Numbered from the stretch's first letter, positions 1 through 18,695 are shown. The stretch is DNA of 64,000 nucleotides from Glandiceps talaboti (GCF_964340395.1 NC_135549.1:19679342-19743341), one strand, 5' to 3'. The notes: generated by a model not told the origin, from the letters alone. Numbers and translations are program-made.

Positions 1-2464
1 TCATACATGGTTATTCCAAACAAGTTATGTTTAGATAGTTGCAAGTCATAAAATACTATTTCGCAATTTCTATGTTTACACTTCACTGAACAAACCCCAC
101 CATATTAATGCATATTACGTTTGCACAATTTAATATTAACCTTCAGCTCTGAATCATTCATCAAACGAGCATTCGTTTTGCGCTAGTCTAACCCCTTTCA
201 TTAGTCGGTGATCCCGGGTTTCTATTTCATTATTACTTTATAAACATAATTAATTTTGCATAGCGGGACTATAATATACATACAGCAAAAGGCGAGTTGC
301 TATCTCGTTAAACAGCCACGTAACTTTACAATGGCTTTAGAGTTTTGAATTTTCTTATATACATTGTTTGCTCTGTAATTTTACTGTCACTCCTGATATA
401 TTGGATAAGAACCTGTTCGTAGCGTCTGTATATAGAATACATAGAACGTGGATTTGGTTTTCAATAAACGTTTACTTTCCTTGGCATCTATTAGAGTGAA
501 TTTATAGTTCACTAAACAATGGACAGCCAATAATGTTCACTTCGTATTTCTCGACAATCGTGCGTAATGTAGGTGATGTAAAATTATAAAATGACTTTCT
601 ACAACCCAAAGTTTATAATATGCCTTTATTTCTTGGAGTGGCATCCCCCTTTCTTTTCCACATTGTATAAATGACATGGTGAAAGCACAACATGAATCAT
701 TTTCTTCTTTATATAAGTATTGCTCAGTGCACCCATTTTCTTTCTTGATGCGAAATAGGAATAAGATTTTATTTTGAAGAACACAGTGATATAATATATT
801 TTAAGTTATATAATTATGTATAAGGTCCATACTACGTCCACAGTGTATGTGGTTACATACACATTGAACGACATCTGAGAAAAAGTTGTATTTAGGTTGA
901 AAAGGCGCAACGCATCTAATAGAAAAAATAAATATTTCACTGTTGCCAACATCCACGGAACCGTAACTAAACTAATTTTACAAACTGTTACGAAGTGACA
1001 GGTGACCATTCATGATAAACAAAAGTGTTCCCGCTTTTGACAGTGGAAATCTGAAAGACATGCTATAAAAAAGGCATGTCAGGAAAATGTAATTTACTTC
1101 CAGTTTCTCTAGCCTGCCGCGCCGCGCCAAGATCCCTAAGACGATTGTTAAGAAGAGCAAATTAAGTGTAAGATTCGTTTGAAGTGGCACTTAGGCATAA
1201 TTGAATATTTTTCTACATTTTTAGCTTCTTTAGTTTTATTTTCGTCCAATCATTAATGAAATAATTTAGCCATAATTACTATGACATTGGGTCATGGGGT
1301 ATATGGGTTATACAGGTACAATTATAAGTAATCCAGGAACTGAGAGCACGACTGCACTTCTCCACTATAATAGTGTTAAAAATTGTAGAGTCGCAACACA
1401 TCCAACCAACATTTTCATAAAAGTCCCTTTTCAGCTTCATCGCCTACAGTAAATCAAATTTACACTGATTCCATGGCTTTATTGCCGCATATTTGCATTT
1501 GGTAACAAACAGAATCGGCACATGAGAAGTTTGGAAACTGGCAGGTCGAACAGACTATCTACGTCACCATGTCACAATTGTTTCCGTTTGCCGTTTACTA
1601 ATTCTTTCCAACCTCCTTCACTATTACTTTTTTTATCACACATACCTTACCGTTTTCAGAACGTACATTCTTTTGGGACCAATTAATTAAGACCATGAAA
1701 AGCGAAGTAATCAGCACTCGCTAATAGTTTATGTATGGCTTAATATTCGCAATTATTAGCTCAATCTACTTAATTAGGAACGAGTAGCGCTGTGGCAACG
1801 TCGTAACATGTATTCACCGCCTCTATATGCGAATGCCTCAACCATACCAAGTCAAGTAATGTATATTGAAGGTTGGATACAACTAAAAGGTCCGGAATAC
1901 AAAATGTAAACGTCGAACGTCTCACCTGCCAAATCTAATTATTAGGTACATTCATAGACCCTACGTTGGTGTAGGGTCTATGGTACATTTGATGAATTAA
2001 AGACGACGCTTATTCCAAGTAGTTGAATAACATGAAAGTCAGCATCGACCGTCGTAAATATCGACGGTCATGTGACTCGGAATAAACGTCGAATTTCAGT
2101 ACTGTCAAATCTAACTCAAAATTAACCACAATTCAATGCGCCTGTCATGCGCAGTTATAAGTCATTCAAAAGTATGGTGGCATCTTATAGATCATGCACA
2201 ATTCTCGCGTTGAAATTAACCCCATCTTCTATTTTAAAATTAAAATATCAATATAGAGTGAAATTGCTGTCTCCTTTGATTCTGCTTAATATCTACACCG
2301 GCAATCTCGTACAACTCGCCGTATGATTTGACACCTTCAGCAGGTATATGTTTTACGCCCCTAGTACTTCGAAGCTGTTCGTTCTAATATCAAATTTGAC
2401 AAAGTAGATCCGATACCTATTCCGAGTGGTACACGTATGTAATATTTGTATGTGTAGACTTCAT
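1..2464. other. No gene recognised
   Basis: AT-rich DNA. Besides the hairpins at 1953-2069, a degenerate ~174-bp duplication is suggested by AAACGTCGAA...CAAATCTAA blocks at about 1909 and 2083. The open frames of up to 70 codons show no domain. Confidence 0.5.
1953..1982. repeat. 12-bp perfect hairpin flanked by direct repeats
   Basis: CATAGACCCTAC (1953-1964) and GTAGGGTCTATG (1971-1982) enclose a six-base loop. GGTACATT occurs on both sides (1945-1952 and 1982-1989), like a target-site duplication around a tiny insertion. A second smaller hairpin, GACCGTCG/CGACGGTC, is at 2047-2069. Confidence 0.6.
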
Positions 2465-2737
2465 TGTCGGCGGTCGAGTGGTTAAACCACTTGCCTCTTA
2501 CCACTGTAGCCGGAGTTCTAACCCATTCAGGGTTTGATTACATTTACCACGCTGTAAGTAAGAAGAGTGTCGTTCAGTTTGACTACCGAACAGCGTCGGT
2601 TTTCCCCGGGTACTTCGGTTTCCTCCTGCACTAACACTGAACCCATGAGGGATGGCCCTCACTGGACATCTTGGGAGACAAGTGTTTATATGCTTAAATA
2701 ACTATCAAGTACAAATAAATTTTAAGATTATTATTAT
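2465..2737 (+). mobile_element. tRNA-derived SINE with conserved central domain
   Basis: The head resembles a tRNA: GGTCGAGTGGTTAAACCA (about 2472-2489) fits a pol III A box and GAGTTCTAACCC (2514-2525) is a decayed B box. The body carries a CCCCGGGTACTTCGGTTTCC segment (about 2605-2624), a core of the kind shared by SINEs of many marine invertebrates. The 3' end is a short ATT repeat (about 2727-2737), as in SINEs mobilised by L2/CR1-like LINEs. About 270 bp, diverged, probably inactive. Confidence 0.75.
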
Positions 2738-2964
2738 AGTTGGAGTAAGTATGTGGCGAGTTCGACATTTATTCCGGGCCCTAAATCTTAGATAAATATC
2801 ATTTATAACTTTACAATCGTTATGTTAAAAACACCTGCCCACCAGAACAGGTTATTTCCTTAAAATCTGAGCGATCGAGCGAGCATTTGATAAAAAATTA
2901 CCTCGTCATGCTGATCAACGTATGGTCGTGAATTTAGTAGTCCAATGTTCGCGGCAGAAATAGT

Positions 2965-3370
2965 TACAACGAAAATCATAAACCCTGAAACAAAACGTCA
3001 CCTGGTTCGACACAAATCTCACTAACAGCGTTTCGTCAATCGTCTAGCTTGATAAACGTCTTTAGCAAAATGATAATGGTTACATTTCTTTGCGTGAGCT
3101 ACCATTATCTTAGTAGGTCATCGCCAAATGTACACATTTGATATGTTTCAGACAGTTAATTGACTAAAATATAGTAATTGTAATTCAGTTCTTGTCGTGC
3201 CAGACGATAACATGTGGAAATATTAATTAGATTTTTGTCGAGCCAGACGAGAAGATTTCGCAACATCAAAGATATATTTTGTCTAGCCAGACAATAGACT
3301 GTAGAAATGTTAATGAGATTTTCGTCGATCCAGGCGACGTTTTGTTTCAGGGTTTATGGTTTCCGTTGTA
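2965..3370. mobile_element. Foldback/MITE-like element with long inverted repeats and internal minisatellite
   Basis: Left end TACAACGAAAATCATAAACC (2965-2984) and right end (complement of 3351-3370) match well, and the match continues through CCTGAAACAAAACGTC into a weaker region, so the inverted repeats are roughly 100 bp. Between them lie 43-44 bp tandem units starting at 3194, 3237, 3281 and 3324, each with a GTCGNNCCAGACGA-like palindromic core. If the duplicated TA at each end is the target site, the element would fit a Tc1/mariner-type MITE, but this is a guess. No coding capacity. Confidence 0.75.
3194..3345 (+). repeat. 43-44 bp minisatellite inside the foldback element
   Basis: Three and a half degenerate units at 3194, 3237, 3281 and 3324. 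Each begins GTCG/GTCT followed by a CCAGACGA-type half-palindrome and ends in a GATTTT-like segment. The last unit merges with the right inverted repeat. Confidence 0.75.
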
Positions 3371-5368
3371 CGATAGTTTGTTACTTTCTTAGTTTGTTTG
3401 CTACACTGTAATAAAGTGACATTTAGAGGACTGTATTTTAACCAGATAACCAGAGTATTAGTTGCCTGTGTTATCCCCCCCCCCCCAACAAAATAATCTC
3501 GCCGCCAGCTCGAAGCTTTACATATCCATGGTAATTTACTCGTGCATCACGACGTCTCAGCTCACAAACATGATGGATTGATTGTCTCTGAGATAGAATT
3601 ACGCATGCATTACGTATCCGTACACACGGTTGCGAGTGTTTATTTTCACATCTTGTAGCTATCAGTTATTAACTTTATTATATAAAGTATACGTAAAACA
3701 ACATCATTTTTTGAGAATTTGGAACCTGAATCAACAGCGGGCAGCTGTTACAGTAATCCTGCTAGACTTTCTACACCCACTGTGAAACAATCATTTATGA
3801 GAGTGAGCGCCACACGACCAGGTTCTGTTTTTGTTTCCTGTATTAAAAATGCTGACTGTTATTTAGAACCCAGAGTTATTGAACATATTTTGCTTATGTA
3901 CACACAGGCTAGGCCTCTTTTAACTTCGGCGGTCCTTCAAGTTTGACTGGATTCTTTGCCTCCTGTCTGTTGGCAAACATGATGCGCCGCGTTGTCAGAT
4001 GTGAGCTCTTGACCCTTCACAAGTTCCGAACACCCCATTGAACATTGATAATTTAAAATACGCAAAGTGTCACTTAAAATGTAAATGCTTTTGAAAGTGT
4101 GAAGTGCAACGTTCTGATATATAGTTGCTGGTGAGGTTCCAGTGACGTGTGACCACGATCGCGAGGCGAGCACGTGTTAATAGGACTACTGCTGTGCTGC
4201 AACATGGGTGTTGAATATTTAGTAAATATATATATATAATGATAAAAAATAAAATAATAGCATAGAGTCAATGTGTATGCTATAAGTTCGATTCCATATA
4301 TCTGCCTTCTCTACTGCCAAATTTAATCTAAACATTAAAAAAGTATGAGGAATGATTCGCAACGGTCAATTGGAATTTGCATCAACACCTCTTTAGAGAC
4401 CCAGACAGTATCAATTACTTCCAAGAATGGCAGCATGTATCACTGTCCATGCGGTTTTAGTTGCCCAACGAGTAACAGTAAATGTCAGACACTTTGCGAT
4501 AATCCTTACTTTAAAGGTCATTATGGCAATTTGTCTTTAAGTGTTCGAACATTGCTGCTAATTGATTAGCGTCTTTTCGACGCCACGCACCACCTCGTTT
4601 ATTTAACCTGAAAGTAATACAATAGACAATGAACATGGCGAATAGTGGCGTGATACACAGTTGACGACAAAAGTCTGTCACGTCTACAACTAACGATTTC
4701 AAGCGACTCTACTGCTAAATCAACTCGGGAGATATTATGTATAGGCCTCTTTTAAATTTAATCGACTCTTTAGAAATCTAATAAGAATCAGGCGACAGTA
4801 GGGCTACGGTCTTTGTATACCCACACATAGTTGATCCAGTTTCAAGACAAATATAAACTACATAAACATCACGACTTTAAAAAAGAAAAGAAAAGAATAA
4901 CGCTTCAACGGTTTGTATTTGGCTCATTTTCTTCGAGGTGTGAGTTCCCTGTTATATAGTTACCGAATCAAGCAATGTCTAAACCCTTAGACAAATTCAG
5001 CAAAACTTTGCACACAGGTTGCCTCGGGCGAGTAGCCAACCACTTTATCCACATCACGAATCATTTTTAAGTCAAATAGGATGTCAAACTATTTTATGGC
5101 ATATTATTGTTTGACAAGGTTACGTGGATTTTGTGTACCGCTTCATGTCATGATTGTTGAGTAGTTTTAGCGGTGAACATTTTGATGAGACGGATAAACA
5201 GTATGATGACAAAAACCAAGAAGACACAACATCGCTATTGGTAGTTCGTTGTATGCAGTGAGCGTGTCGTGATATGCAAACCAATAATATGATTCTACCA
5301 ACTCTAAGATGGAGACAGCTTCGGCAACTAGCAATTTGAACATTTCTTAAAGGTAGAACCCCCCCAAA

Positions 5369-5439
<71 letters not shown>

Positions 5440-7527
5440 TAATAATAAAAATAAAAATATAAAAATAAAATAAAATAAAATAAAATGGAAAAAATTGAAA
5501 TAATGTGAAAAAACAAAAAATAATTGCTCACAATAGTCTTCAAATACCCATTGCACGTAATTAATGTGTCTTGAAATAGTACAGGGACAATGTGGCCTAA
5601 TCTTGCATATTAATTTAGTTTCCATAGTTACACTGACATAAAATAACTTTTCTTTGAATGGTTGAATTTTTCCGAGTATTGTATACAGCCACTATATAAC
5701 AATATATATTTTGTTTTATTACTCTTAGTATACTAACTTTACAACCATTCCACCCCCATCTATGAGCATTAACATCAATTTAGGGACTAGATAAGTTCAA
5801 TCTGCCCTTTACGTTTATATCCCGAGAATATTTATGCATCGTTTAACGGAGCGCTCGTAACCAATAACCAATACGCTATAAAGACAGCTTAAGAAATGTC
5901 AGCGGTTATTGCGTTTCAGTCCCAGTGTAGCGTTGAGTAGAATTAACTGGCGAACATTTATTGGACACGGATTTCCACTTCGATAATCTTACGGGTCAGC
6001 ATAACATTTAATGAACTGATGAGTTTCCAAGTTCCTTTTAACAGACTTGAAATATAAAAAAAAATCGTTACTTAGATTTAGGTAGATATTGATACCTTCA
6101 GCGTAATAAATGCAGTGTACACAGTTCGTTCAAGCTGATATGTTGTTTTTATATTTCCAAATTATGACGTGCAGAGGCGAACAAAACAAGGATATGATGA
6201 GCGTGCCTAGATTTATTTTCCACGTACTAATGACTTTATCATCAATCATGTCTAATTTGTTGACTAGATGAATACTGTCATCATATCGTCATTTATGATT
6301 AACTGTTTGCATCATTCTGAAATTGCTTACTTCATAGAACCGAACGGCTTGAGGCAATATCGGTATTGCAATATTGTAACTGACTGCGAATACTTCATAC
6401 GTTTTCCCATTATAGTAAACTGTGAAATAGGGATGAATAAACATGAGTAAAACTTGACATTGCGTTTGAAAATTAATGATCTCATACAGATGGTGTTTTG
6501 TGATGCTTATTTTATAGTACTGCATCGGTATCCTGATTACACGACTTTGTTTTGTGAGGGAATTACGAACGTATTGATGTATTGACTTGTACACCGTATG
6601 GCCATCTGACACGCTATCCTACCAATGCACAAAACGAAATATCTAAAGGGATATGTTTTGACAACAATGACAGTGCGAATGTGCAGTAAATCATTCCCCT
6701 GTGATCTACTCATGTGCAGGGAAACGTTGTCAAATTTTCCTGATACAAGATGTCAGCTTGAAAAAGTCATTACATCAACCAACAGACAATCTAAAGATAA
6801 ACAAATAAAATAAGCTTGAACAGTACGCACTTTCAGGATCAATTCTGTGTAAGGCAAACTAAATCCCGATCCCTACTTTACTCATAACATGCACATGACC
6901 ACAGAGGGTATGCATTTTTTGGAGGATGGGGACTCAAAAGAAAAGTAAGTACACGTATTTTAGATCTATGTATATAAGGTATGGTATGTTGTAAAACAAT
7001 TGTACAAACAAATTACGGGGTTCACCAAAATACCATGACCCTTTGTTGACTGTTTGACTTTGGAGTCGAGGTCGTTCTTGTAAAATATGTAAATAGTAGG
7101 TACACTTGCCAAAAGGCGATTACAGTCAGCACAAATCTCTAATGAGGATACTACCAGGTATTCCAATCTTCCCCACTGTTGTTTGACTCGTTAATTGTAT
7201 TTCCCTCATGTGGCGAAATTGATAGGCCTTAAGCTCTTTGGTCGTCAGCATCTTTGTATTTATGATGGCTTGAGCTTTTTTACTAGTGGAGAGAATTGTT
7301 TAGTATTGTTGATAAGCAAAGCGGTGGCAATAAATTTGTCGTGAATACTTCAAACGTTATAATGAAATGGTTATACACATTGCAATGGTCTATTTTACAC
7401 GTTGCTTACAAAATGATTCATTTGATCATAGTATTATACTATAGGGTTAATTTATGAAAATGTTACTCTAACCCTTCTGCTTGACCATGTAACTATATAA
7501 GTCACTACCACATCTATCTCCTTATAG
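3371..7527. other. No gene recognised outside the microsatellite
   Basis: Contains a C12 run (3475-3486). CCAATAACCAAT (5861-5872), TATAAAG (5877-5883) and TCAGTC (5916-5921) together look promoter-like, but spacing is long (41 bp) and no gene follows. The longest frames (107 codons, minus, 6289-6612) lack recognisable features. Confidence 0.4.
5366..5486 (+). repeat. (AAAT)n-(AAT)n-(AAAAT)n compound microsatellite
   Basis: Preceded by a C-run, starts as AAAT units, passes into AAT at about 5425 and AAAAT at about 5450. Open frames rich in Leu/Tyr/Phe on the minus strand are artefacts. Confidence 0.97.
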
Positions 7528-12403
<4,876 letters not shown>

Positions 12404-14954
12404 CTGTGTGTATAAAACCTGATCACAGTTATACACTTAATGTTTATGATATCAAAAGAGAGTTTAGAACCTTCTTTGACATTCGTAATGTCTATTATGT
12501 TATTTATACTCTTCTCTAACAATTGAAATGTTTGCAATTACATATTAACCCTAAAATGCTAAATACGTTTTACCACCTTGTTTCTTTGTACATTCAAACA
12601 GATTCGTACACTGAATAACACATGCTTATAGAGCTTTGTGAATTAATATTGATGTCTAAAGAGATAAAAGTTATACAGATAGGTACTGCTGTTGGCCGCC
12701 ATCCTGTATACATTGTATATGATTTATGTGTGTATCTTTCAAAGGAAAACATTTGGGAAAACACGTTGTGTAAGAATTATTAACATTATTAAATGAATAC
12801 ATGAATGCTTGAATGACTGAACTGTTTTGTAGAAAATGAATAGAAGCGGACACTCTGAAAGATCGCTTTTATTGTGTACTATCCTAACAGATGTTAAGGC
12901 AATTGCTGACCATAGCTAATAACGATCCTACCATAGAAATTTACACGATCAATGTATGTATCATGCCAAAGCGACCATATATTTGCGTTGATCTCAAAAT
13001 AAAGGGCATTTGGTTCACGCTATGTGAATTCTTTCATACAGTCATGAATTGTTTCATGAAGACAGGAAATGCATTATTTCAACACAATTGCATCTAATTC
13101 CGGTTTAATTTTCTTGGTACCAACAACATGTAATAGAGGGACATGTAATTTATAATTTTCAATGGCCAGTTCTCTATATGAGTGACAATGAACAGGAAGT
13201 GTGTTCTCATAAACTAATACTTAATGCTATGGAAAGCAATCTATAGGCAGACTAAAATAGACACACACTAAAACCGATGTTCCAATATGTTGACACAAGC
13301 TAGCAATAGAAGTTGATATAACTTGTACGCACAGTAGGTTGCGTCGCTGATAGCAAGTTTTCCTCATCAAGTGGTTGTACATTCAACCCCATTCAGTTTT
13401 TTAACCATCTTTATTACAGAGCGGTTATATCTACATCGCCAAGGCATTGCTATCTTTCACTTCTACCAATAACAGTATTTTTAGCTCGTGTGTATCTTAT
13501 TTAGTTGGCAAATGACAAGAAACACATTTCTCTTATTTTGTATGATGGCGCAGACTATTTCTGGATCCAATTATACCACCCTGTATCGTAATACTGTTAT
13601 GTCAAGAACCGTTGTCAAGACACACGGTCTGAAAACATGGAAAGTTCATTTGTACAGAGATATATCCGTTCCAGTATAGAAAATCAATATTGAAATATGA
13701 TGCTCCAAATAAATCTTACCTAAGCATTTTACCAGATGACATCCGTACTGGTAAACTTAATTACAATTCTCCTTGTTAACCAACTACATTTGATAATACA
13801 ACCATATGATAAACACGCGTGCTTGTATGGAAACTCATTAAAAAGCACAACCATCCATTCATCACATTTCCATTTCTTCACTTCGTAGGAAAATAGAATC
13901 AATTATTGCCATTATAAAGAATTATTGTGATTACCTATTACTCCACACGGATATATGCGTGACTGGTGAAACAGATGGTCATATTACTGTTCTTTAAATA
14001 AACCTTAGATTAACTTTTCTTTAAATAAATAAATAAATAAATATATATACATATATATATACTCTTCATTAGAGTCTCGGGAATACGGAAATACGTCACG
14101 AATTAAGTTAGAGCACAGTATTTAATATGGTTTGAGAAAACTCAGGCCAACATAAAATAGACACTATATACTGGGTTTGTGTATCACTTTGAAGTTTTAA
14201 TGTATCTAAGTTGAATATGTATATGTTTTTGTATGTGACAGGTATAAGTTGGCACACATGAACCATTCTTCTAAGAAAATGTGCATGTTACCATGGCGAC
14301 CGCCATGTTTTGAACAAACGTAATTTTGTCCTCCAGGAAATTTAACAATGGATACCTGGACAGTAACCTAATGGTTTATAAGGTAGCTTTAACCTGAATT
14401 TAATGTAAGGTTTCTGTATATGTTCTATATAACAAACTCTTTAGAGTCTAACAAATAGGGAATTATACGATGGTAGACCTGGAGACTAATAGAAAGAAAG
14501 TTATCAACACTTTTTGTAACATGAAGTAATTGGACTCGGACTAACACTGATTGATACTAAAGACTATGTGTCGGTGTCGGATTTTATACTTAATTTTACA
14601 TCGACTGTGTACATGTTTATGTTGTAATCTGCGCACAAACATCATTATTATCCCCTAAAACGTGTTATATGACATCTGCCGAGAATTTAGCAAATTCTTA
14701 CAACCCTGTACCCTGGGGCAGCATGAGAAACAAGACAATTGCCTAGAGGTTTATGTACAACTGCAAGCAGAAAGAAAACACAGGGGCCGTTATTCATAAG
14801 ACTTGAGAATGGTGAAAAGCATGACGAAAGCCTTTAGAATTGATTTAAAAAAAAACCCAGGTCACTGACAGTTCAAATAGACTGTGGAATTATAAGGTGT
14901 TGCAAAGCTTCAACCAAACCTGCCATGTAGGTAATGTTTGGCTAACATGGATTA

Positions 14955-15135
14955 TTAAAGTGGTCATATGGCTAAGGATTTGGTTTTATTTGTGATTCTT
15001 AATGTATAGAACAATTCTTGTCATGGTTTCCTACTTAAAAGGTGAATATGAAATAACATTGAAAAAGTATGTGTTTGTCACTTAATACAATGCAAAAAGG
15101 AAAATATGTAAAATGTTTGTTATTGTACGTACAAT
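14955..15135 (+). mobile_element. TTAA-type MITE, partial copy (one arm)
   Basis: Begins TTAAAGTGGTCATATGGCTA (14955-14974) and follows the left arm of the MITEs at 35208 and 51786, including the AATACAATGCAAAAAGG and TTTGTTATTGTAC segments up to the palindrome centre near 15125. The expected second arm is not recognisable, so this copy is half lost or heavily decayed. Confidence 0.7.
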
Positions 15136-15573
15136 GACAAATAATTTATGTTGACTTAATTAGATTCTATTTAAAAAAAAAGATTTTGCATTATATTCTG
15201 TTGTGTCTGAGATGTCTGATAAGATATCTTCATATGTTCGTATTCATCAACGTACACAATCCTCAAAATAATATCTTAACTAGTGTATATATGGCTTACA
15301 TGCGCGATTTCGGATGACTTTTTTTAGCAGTCTAATACCATAATTAATCAACCCAGGAAAGGTTATATTCATCATTCAATTGACAGTTTTCAAATTAAAT
15401 AATCATATTTGTGATAAAATTGTCTGACCATATAGTCAGGGTTATTGTATATTACTGGGTGTTTTTGTGTTAAAAACATTGGAAGTATGAATAATCAAAG
15501 ATTGAATGGAGAAGAATGTGGGTAACTAAATAATATGCCTAAATCATATTTAAAAAAGGTACCCATGTACTGC

Positions 15574-15673
15574 ATGTATGTATGTATGTATGTATGTATG
15601 TATGTATGTGTGTGTGTATGTATGTATGTATGTATGTATGTATGTATGTATGTATGTGTGCATGCATGCATAA

Positions 15674-15706
<33 letters not shown>

Positions 15707-15741
15707 TGTATGTATGTATGTATGTATGTATGTATGCATGC
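15574..15741 (+). repeat. (TATG)n microsatellite
   Basis: Long TATG array with GTGTGTG and GCATGCATGCATAAATA interruptions. It keeps four frames open on both strands without being a gene. Confidence 0.97.
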
Positions 15742-17629
15742 ATTTGTGTGCGTGTGTTATAATCGCAATAACTATCTATTTTGGTAATAGTTAAACTATA
15801 CATATAACTCATCACTATTCATAAAACATTTCTGTAATCATGTAACAAATTATTTCCTTCAGGAAACTGAAGATCTGTATGAAGTATTACAGGGATTATA
15901 ATGTCCTTACAATGTCATAATTATGTCAGATAAAGTGTTGACTTATGAGCATCGAAGGTTCATTATTAATCATCATACATGCTTATTCAAGTACTAATAC
16001 TTATGAATAACTAAGCAATACGCCATCCGTTGGAATGGTATACCCCGAGGTTTTGACCAGTTGCCGAGAGCATGAGTGGAGTGCGTATATGGAGTCAATT
16101 TCTCAAAATCAAGGAGTATACAATTCCCAGTGAGGGGGGGATGTAATGCTTTTATACTATTATAGTATTATTTTTTACACCAAAACATTAAACACATGGG
16201 AAAGCAAACTGTACTTGGGAATGGACATAAAGTGCATGACTGTATTGATTGGACCCAGACCCTGATCTATATGTGTTGTCCTTCTGGACGATGTCATAAT
16301 ACGAAGTCAAAGACAATACCATTAAACTTACTGTAATTAATGAATCGTCTGCTGCAGTGCAGCTACATTGCGGCAGTCATGATTGATATAGACAACGTCG
16401 ATCAAACATTTTCTGATGTCTAGACCAACTAAATCTCTAGATTATTATCAGTTGCACATGAAGAGTAAACACCAAACGGAAGTTACTTTTTTGTAGTACA
16501 ACTTAAATTTCATGTTATATATATTATATATGTTATTAATAAGATATTCAAAACGTGTACTGCAAAACAATGACTCAAGGAATTACTTACATTATTTTGT
16601 GTCTGAGTATTTGTAAATCAGACATTATAGGTGTTTTATTACTTCGACAGTATCTCTGGACTTTGCAGCTACTGTATCAAAGACTTTGCTTGTGTACATT
16701 GAATGAATAAATACAGTTCTCTCGCTCTTGATAGATCATGAAACAATCTCTTCTCATTAAAAATACTATTAAAGTGTAATGTATCCCTTGTCAAAATGCC
16801 CGCAAACTACAATACACAATATGTGAAATATTCATAATGTTAGTGTAGGTATTTGAATCGTTCGATGTTGAAATTCCGAACAAAAGTCCAGATTTCTTAT
16901 TGATAAAAACATTTCTAGACAAAGTCCAGTTCGATGTATTTTTGCCTTGAGTAAACTACTATTGAGTGTTTTCTATCAACGTAAACATGATTTTGTTAAT
17001 AACATACCACTTCGATAACTTGCGCTTAATTTTGATATCATATCCCTGCTGCACTTGCTAGGTATTCGTATACATTGGACATTTCCTACTAAAGTTGATG
17101 GGAAAACGTGTTGATCACACAGCATTCACTACAATTTACCGCAGTCCCTTTGCCTTGAACCCGTTGTATTTCAACTTAAGTTGAATAAGTTACTACGACA
17201 AAAATGTTGCTTGCCAGTTCGTTGATTTACAAGGACCTGGGTGAGAGTAATGGCGTCTACCTATTGAAAAAAACAGGCAAAGTCCTTGTAACTGAATGGG
17301 AATGCGTCACTGCAATCTATTTGCGTACATGCTCTGTCATCCATCAGAGAATGTCTGGATACATTTCACTATTACGAAGTCTTTTTGTAATTTGACATAC
17401 ACCATACGCTCGAAACGAATAAAGGACTGATATTTGACCCATTTACCTATAAAGTTTGAACTGTGTCTTTATCAATTATCAAATGCTTCATTCTCATAAA
17501 AACATTTAAATTGGATGATATATATTGAATAGCATATATATTTTGTTGAACGTGTTTCAACTTGTTATTTTCCATAAAGAAGGGTAATGTAATAGGTTTA
17601 ACTGTGCGTACACGTGCTGTTTGGCTTTA

Positions 17630-17630
<1 letters not shown>

Positions 17631-17684
<54 letters not shown>
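17631..17684 (+). repeat. (TGTC)n microsatellite
   Basis: About 13 tetranucleotide units immediately upstream of the CCGGAG block. Confidence 0.97.
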
Positions 17685-17689
17685 ATGTA

Positions 17690-17793
17690 CCGGAGTTTTC
17701 CGAAAACTAGCCCTGGGCCACTATTCAGAAAATCAGCAAATTCGGAACCACAACAGAGGAACTAAATAGAAGCTCAGGGCGATTATTTGGCAG
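17690..17793 (+). repeat. (TGTC)n-associated dispersed element, copy 1
   Basis: CCGGAGTTTTCCGAAAAC (17690-17707), then AGCCC, and GGGCGATTATTTGGCAG (17777-17793), directly after the (TGTC)n tract. The same two blocks occur inverted at 18632-18690. Confidence 0.65.
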
Positions 17794-18631
17794 TCAACAC
17801 TCAACAGCCATGTGGCTATATCATTACTAATGGGGACATACCAGTTTAGGGACACAACAATTAGGAAGACAAGAATAATACTTTCATTTTATAATAATTC
17901 AAATATATCAAATGAAACATTTCATTTGCTATCATTCTATCAGCATTGATTGTATTGTTGCGTCGATGCCTCAAAAATAACCATTACAAATAGAATAGAA
18001 TTGTCAATTGACTGAAACCAAGCATGTCAACTTTATATTTATTATTATAAAGTGGATATTGTTCAACTAAAAATAGTGTACGTCTGAATATACAGATTCA
18101 TAGGCAAGATTCAATGTTTCACATTAGCGGGACTTGGGACCACTAATTTTTTTAGCAGGACCACTGCATTTTTTTCATCACTGGTCCGGGGACCACCAGT
18201 TCACAAAATGATTTGTTCACCCTGGATAAACTTGACATTAGCCTTGTACCGATCGTTAAATCTCCATGAACTCATTTATACATGACATTACACATTACTT
18301 CAACTCTCACTCGATGTAATTCACTTTGTGTGCACACTCACCATGCAAATTACCCTGACCTCTTTTTAGACTCAGTGTGTCGCATTGACAGTGACGTCTG
18401 CGGGTCTCCATGAGTCATCTGCCGACTTGTTGATCGATCTCAGCACAAAGGTGTATGTACCTACCTTCACGATCACATTCTCCTCGTGTAAAAAAACATC
18501 CATTTTTATTGGCACTCTAAGTTTATGGTTTTTTTCAACGGAACATTCGAACTAAATAAAAACTAACGTTACCAATATAACAAGGCAAAATTCTTGCCGT
18601 AGTGAGTCTGTAAAACCCATTAGACGCCAAC
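17794..18631. other. No gene recognised
   Basis: Between the two inverted CCGGAG elements. Around 18130-18210 the motif GGACCAC recurs at least three times in a short space. Nothing else stands out. Confidence 0.45.
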
Positions 18632-18690
18632 CTGCCAAATGATCGCCCATGGGCAACTTTTCGGATGGGCTTGTTTTCGGAAAACTCCGG
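18632..18690 (-). repeat. (TGTC)n-associated dispersed element, copy 2 (inverted)
   Basis: The complement gives CCGGAGTTTTCCGAAAAC (18673-18690) and GGGCGATCATTTGGCAG (18632-18648), matching copy 1 at 18/18 and 16/17 bases with a shorter spacer. It again abuts a (TGTC)n tract (18696-18735). Confidence 0.65.
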
Positions 18691-18694
18691 TATA

Positions 18695-18695
<1 letters not shown>

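Larger units (their letters stand above)
12400..17630. other. No gene recognised outside listed repeats
   Basis: Contains the partial MITE (14955) and the (TATG)n array. At 16035-16140 an unusually GC-richer patch (ACCCCGAGGTTTTGACCAGT and a G7 run) may be an old repeat fragment. No exon-like features. Confidence 0.45.

Noticed and set aside
5861-5921. CCAAT, TATAAAG and initiator-like sequence as a core promoter
   Set aside because: The TATA to initiator distance of 41 bp is too long and no gene follows.
6015-6055. CTGATGAG...GAAA as another hammerhead motif
   Set aside because: No contiguous stem II next to the core and no stem I partner.
15495-15815. Open frames of Tyr-Val-Cys-Met and His-Thr-Tyr-Ile repeats
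   Set aside because: Produced entirely by the (TATG)n microsatellite; open on both strands.
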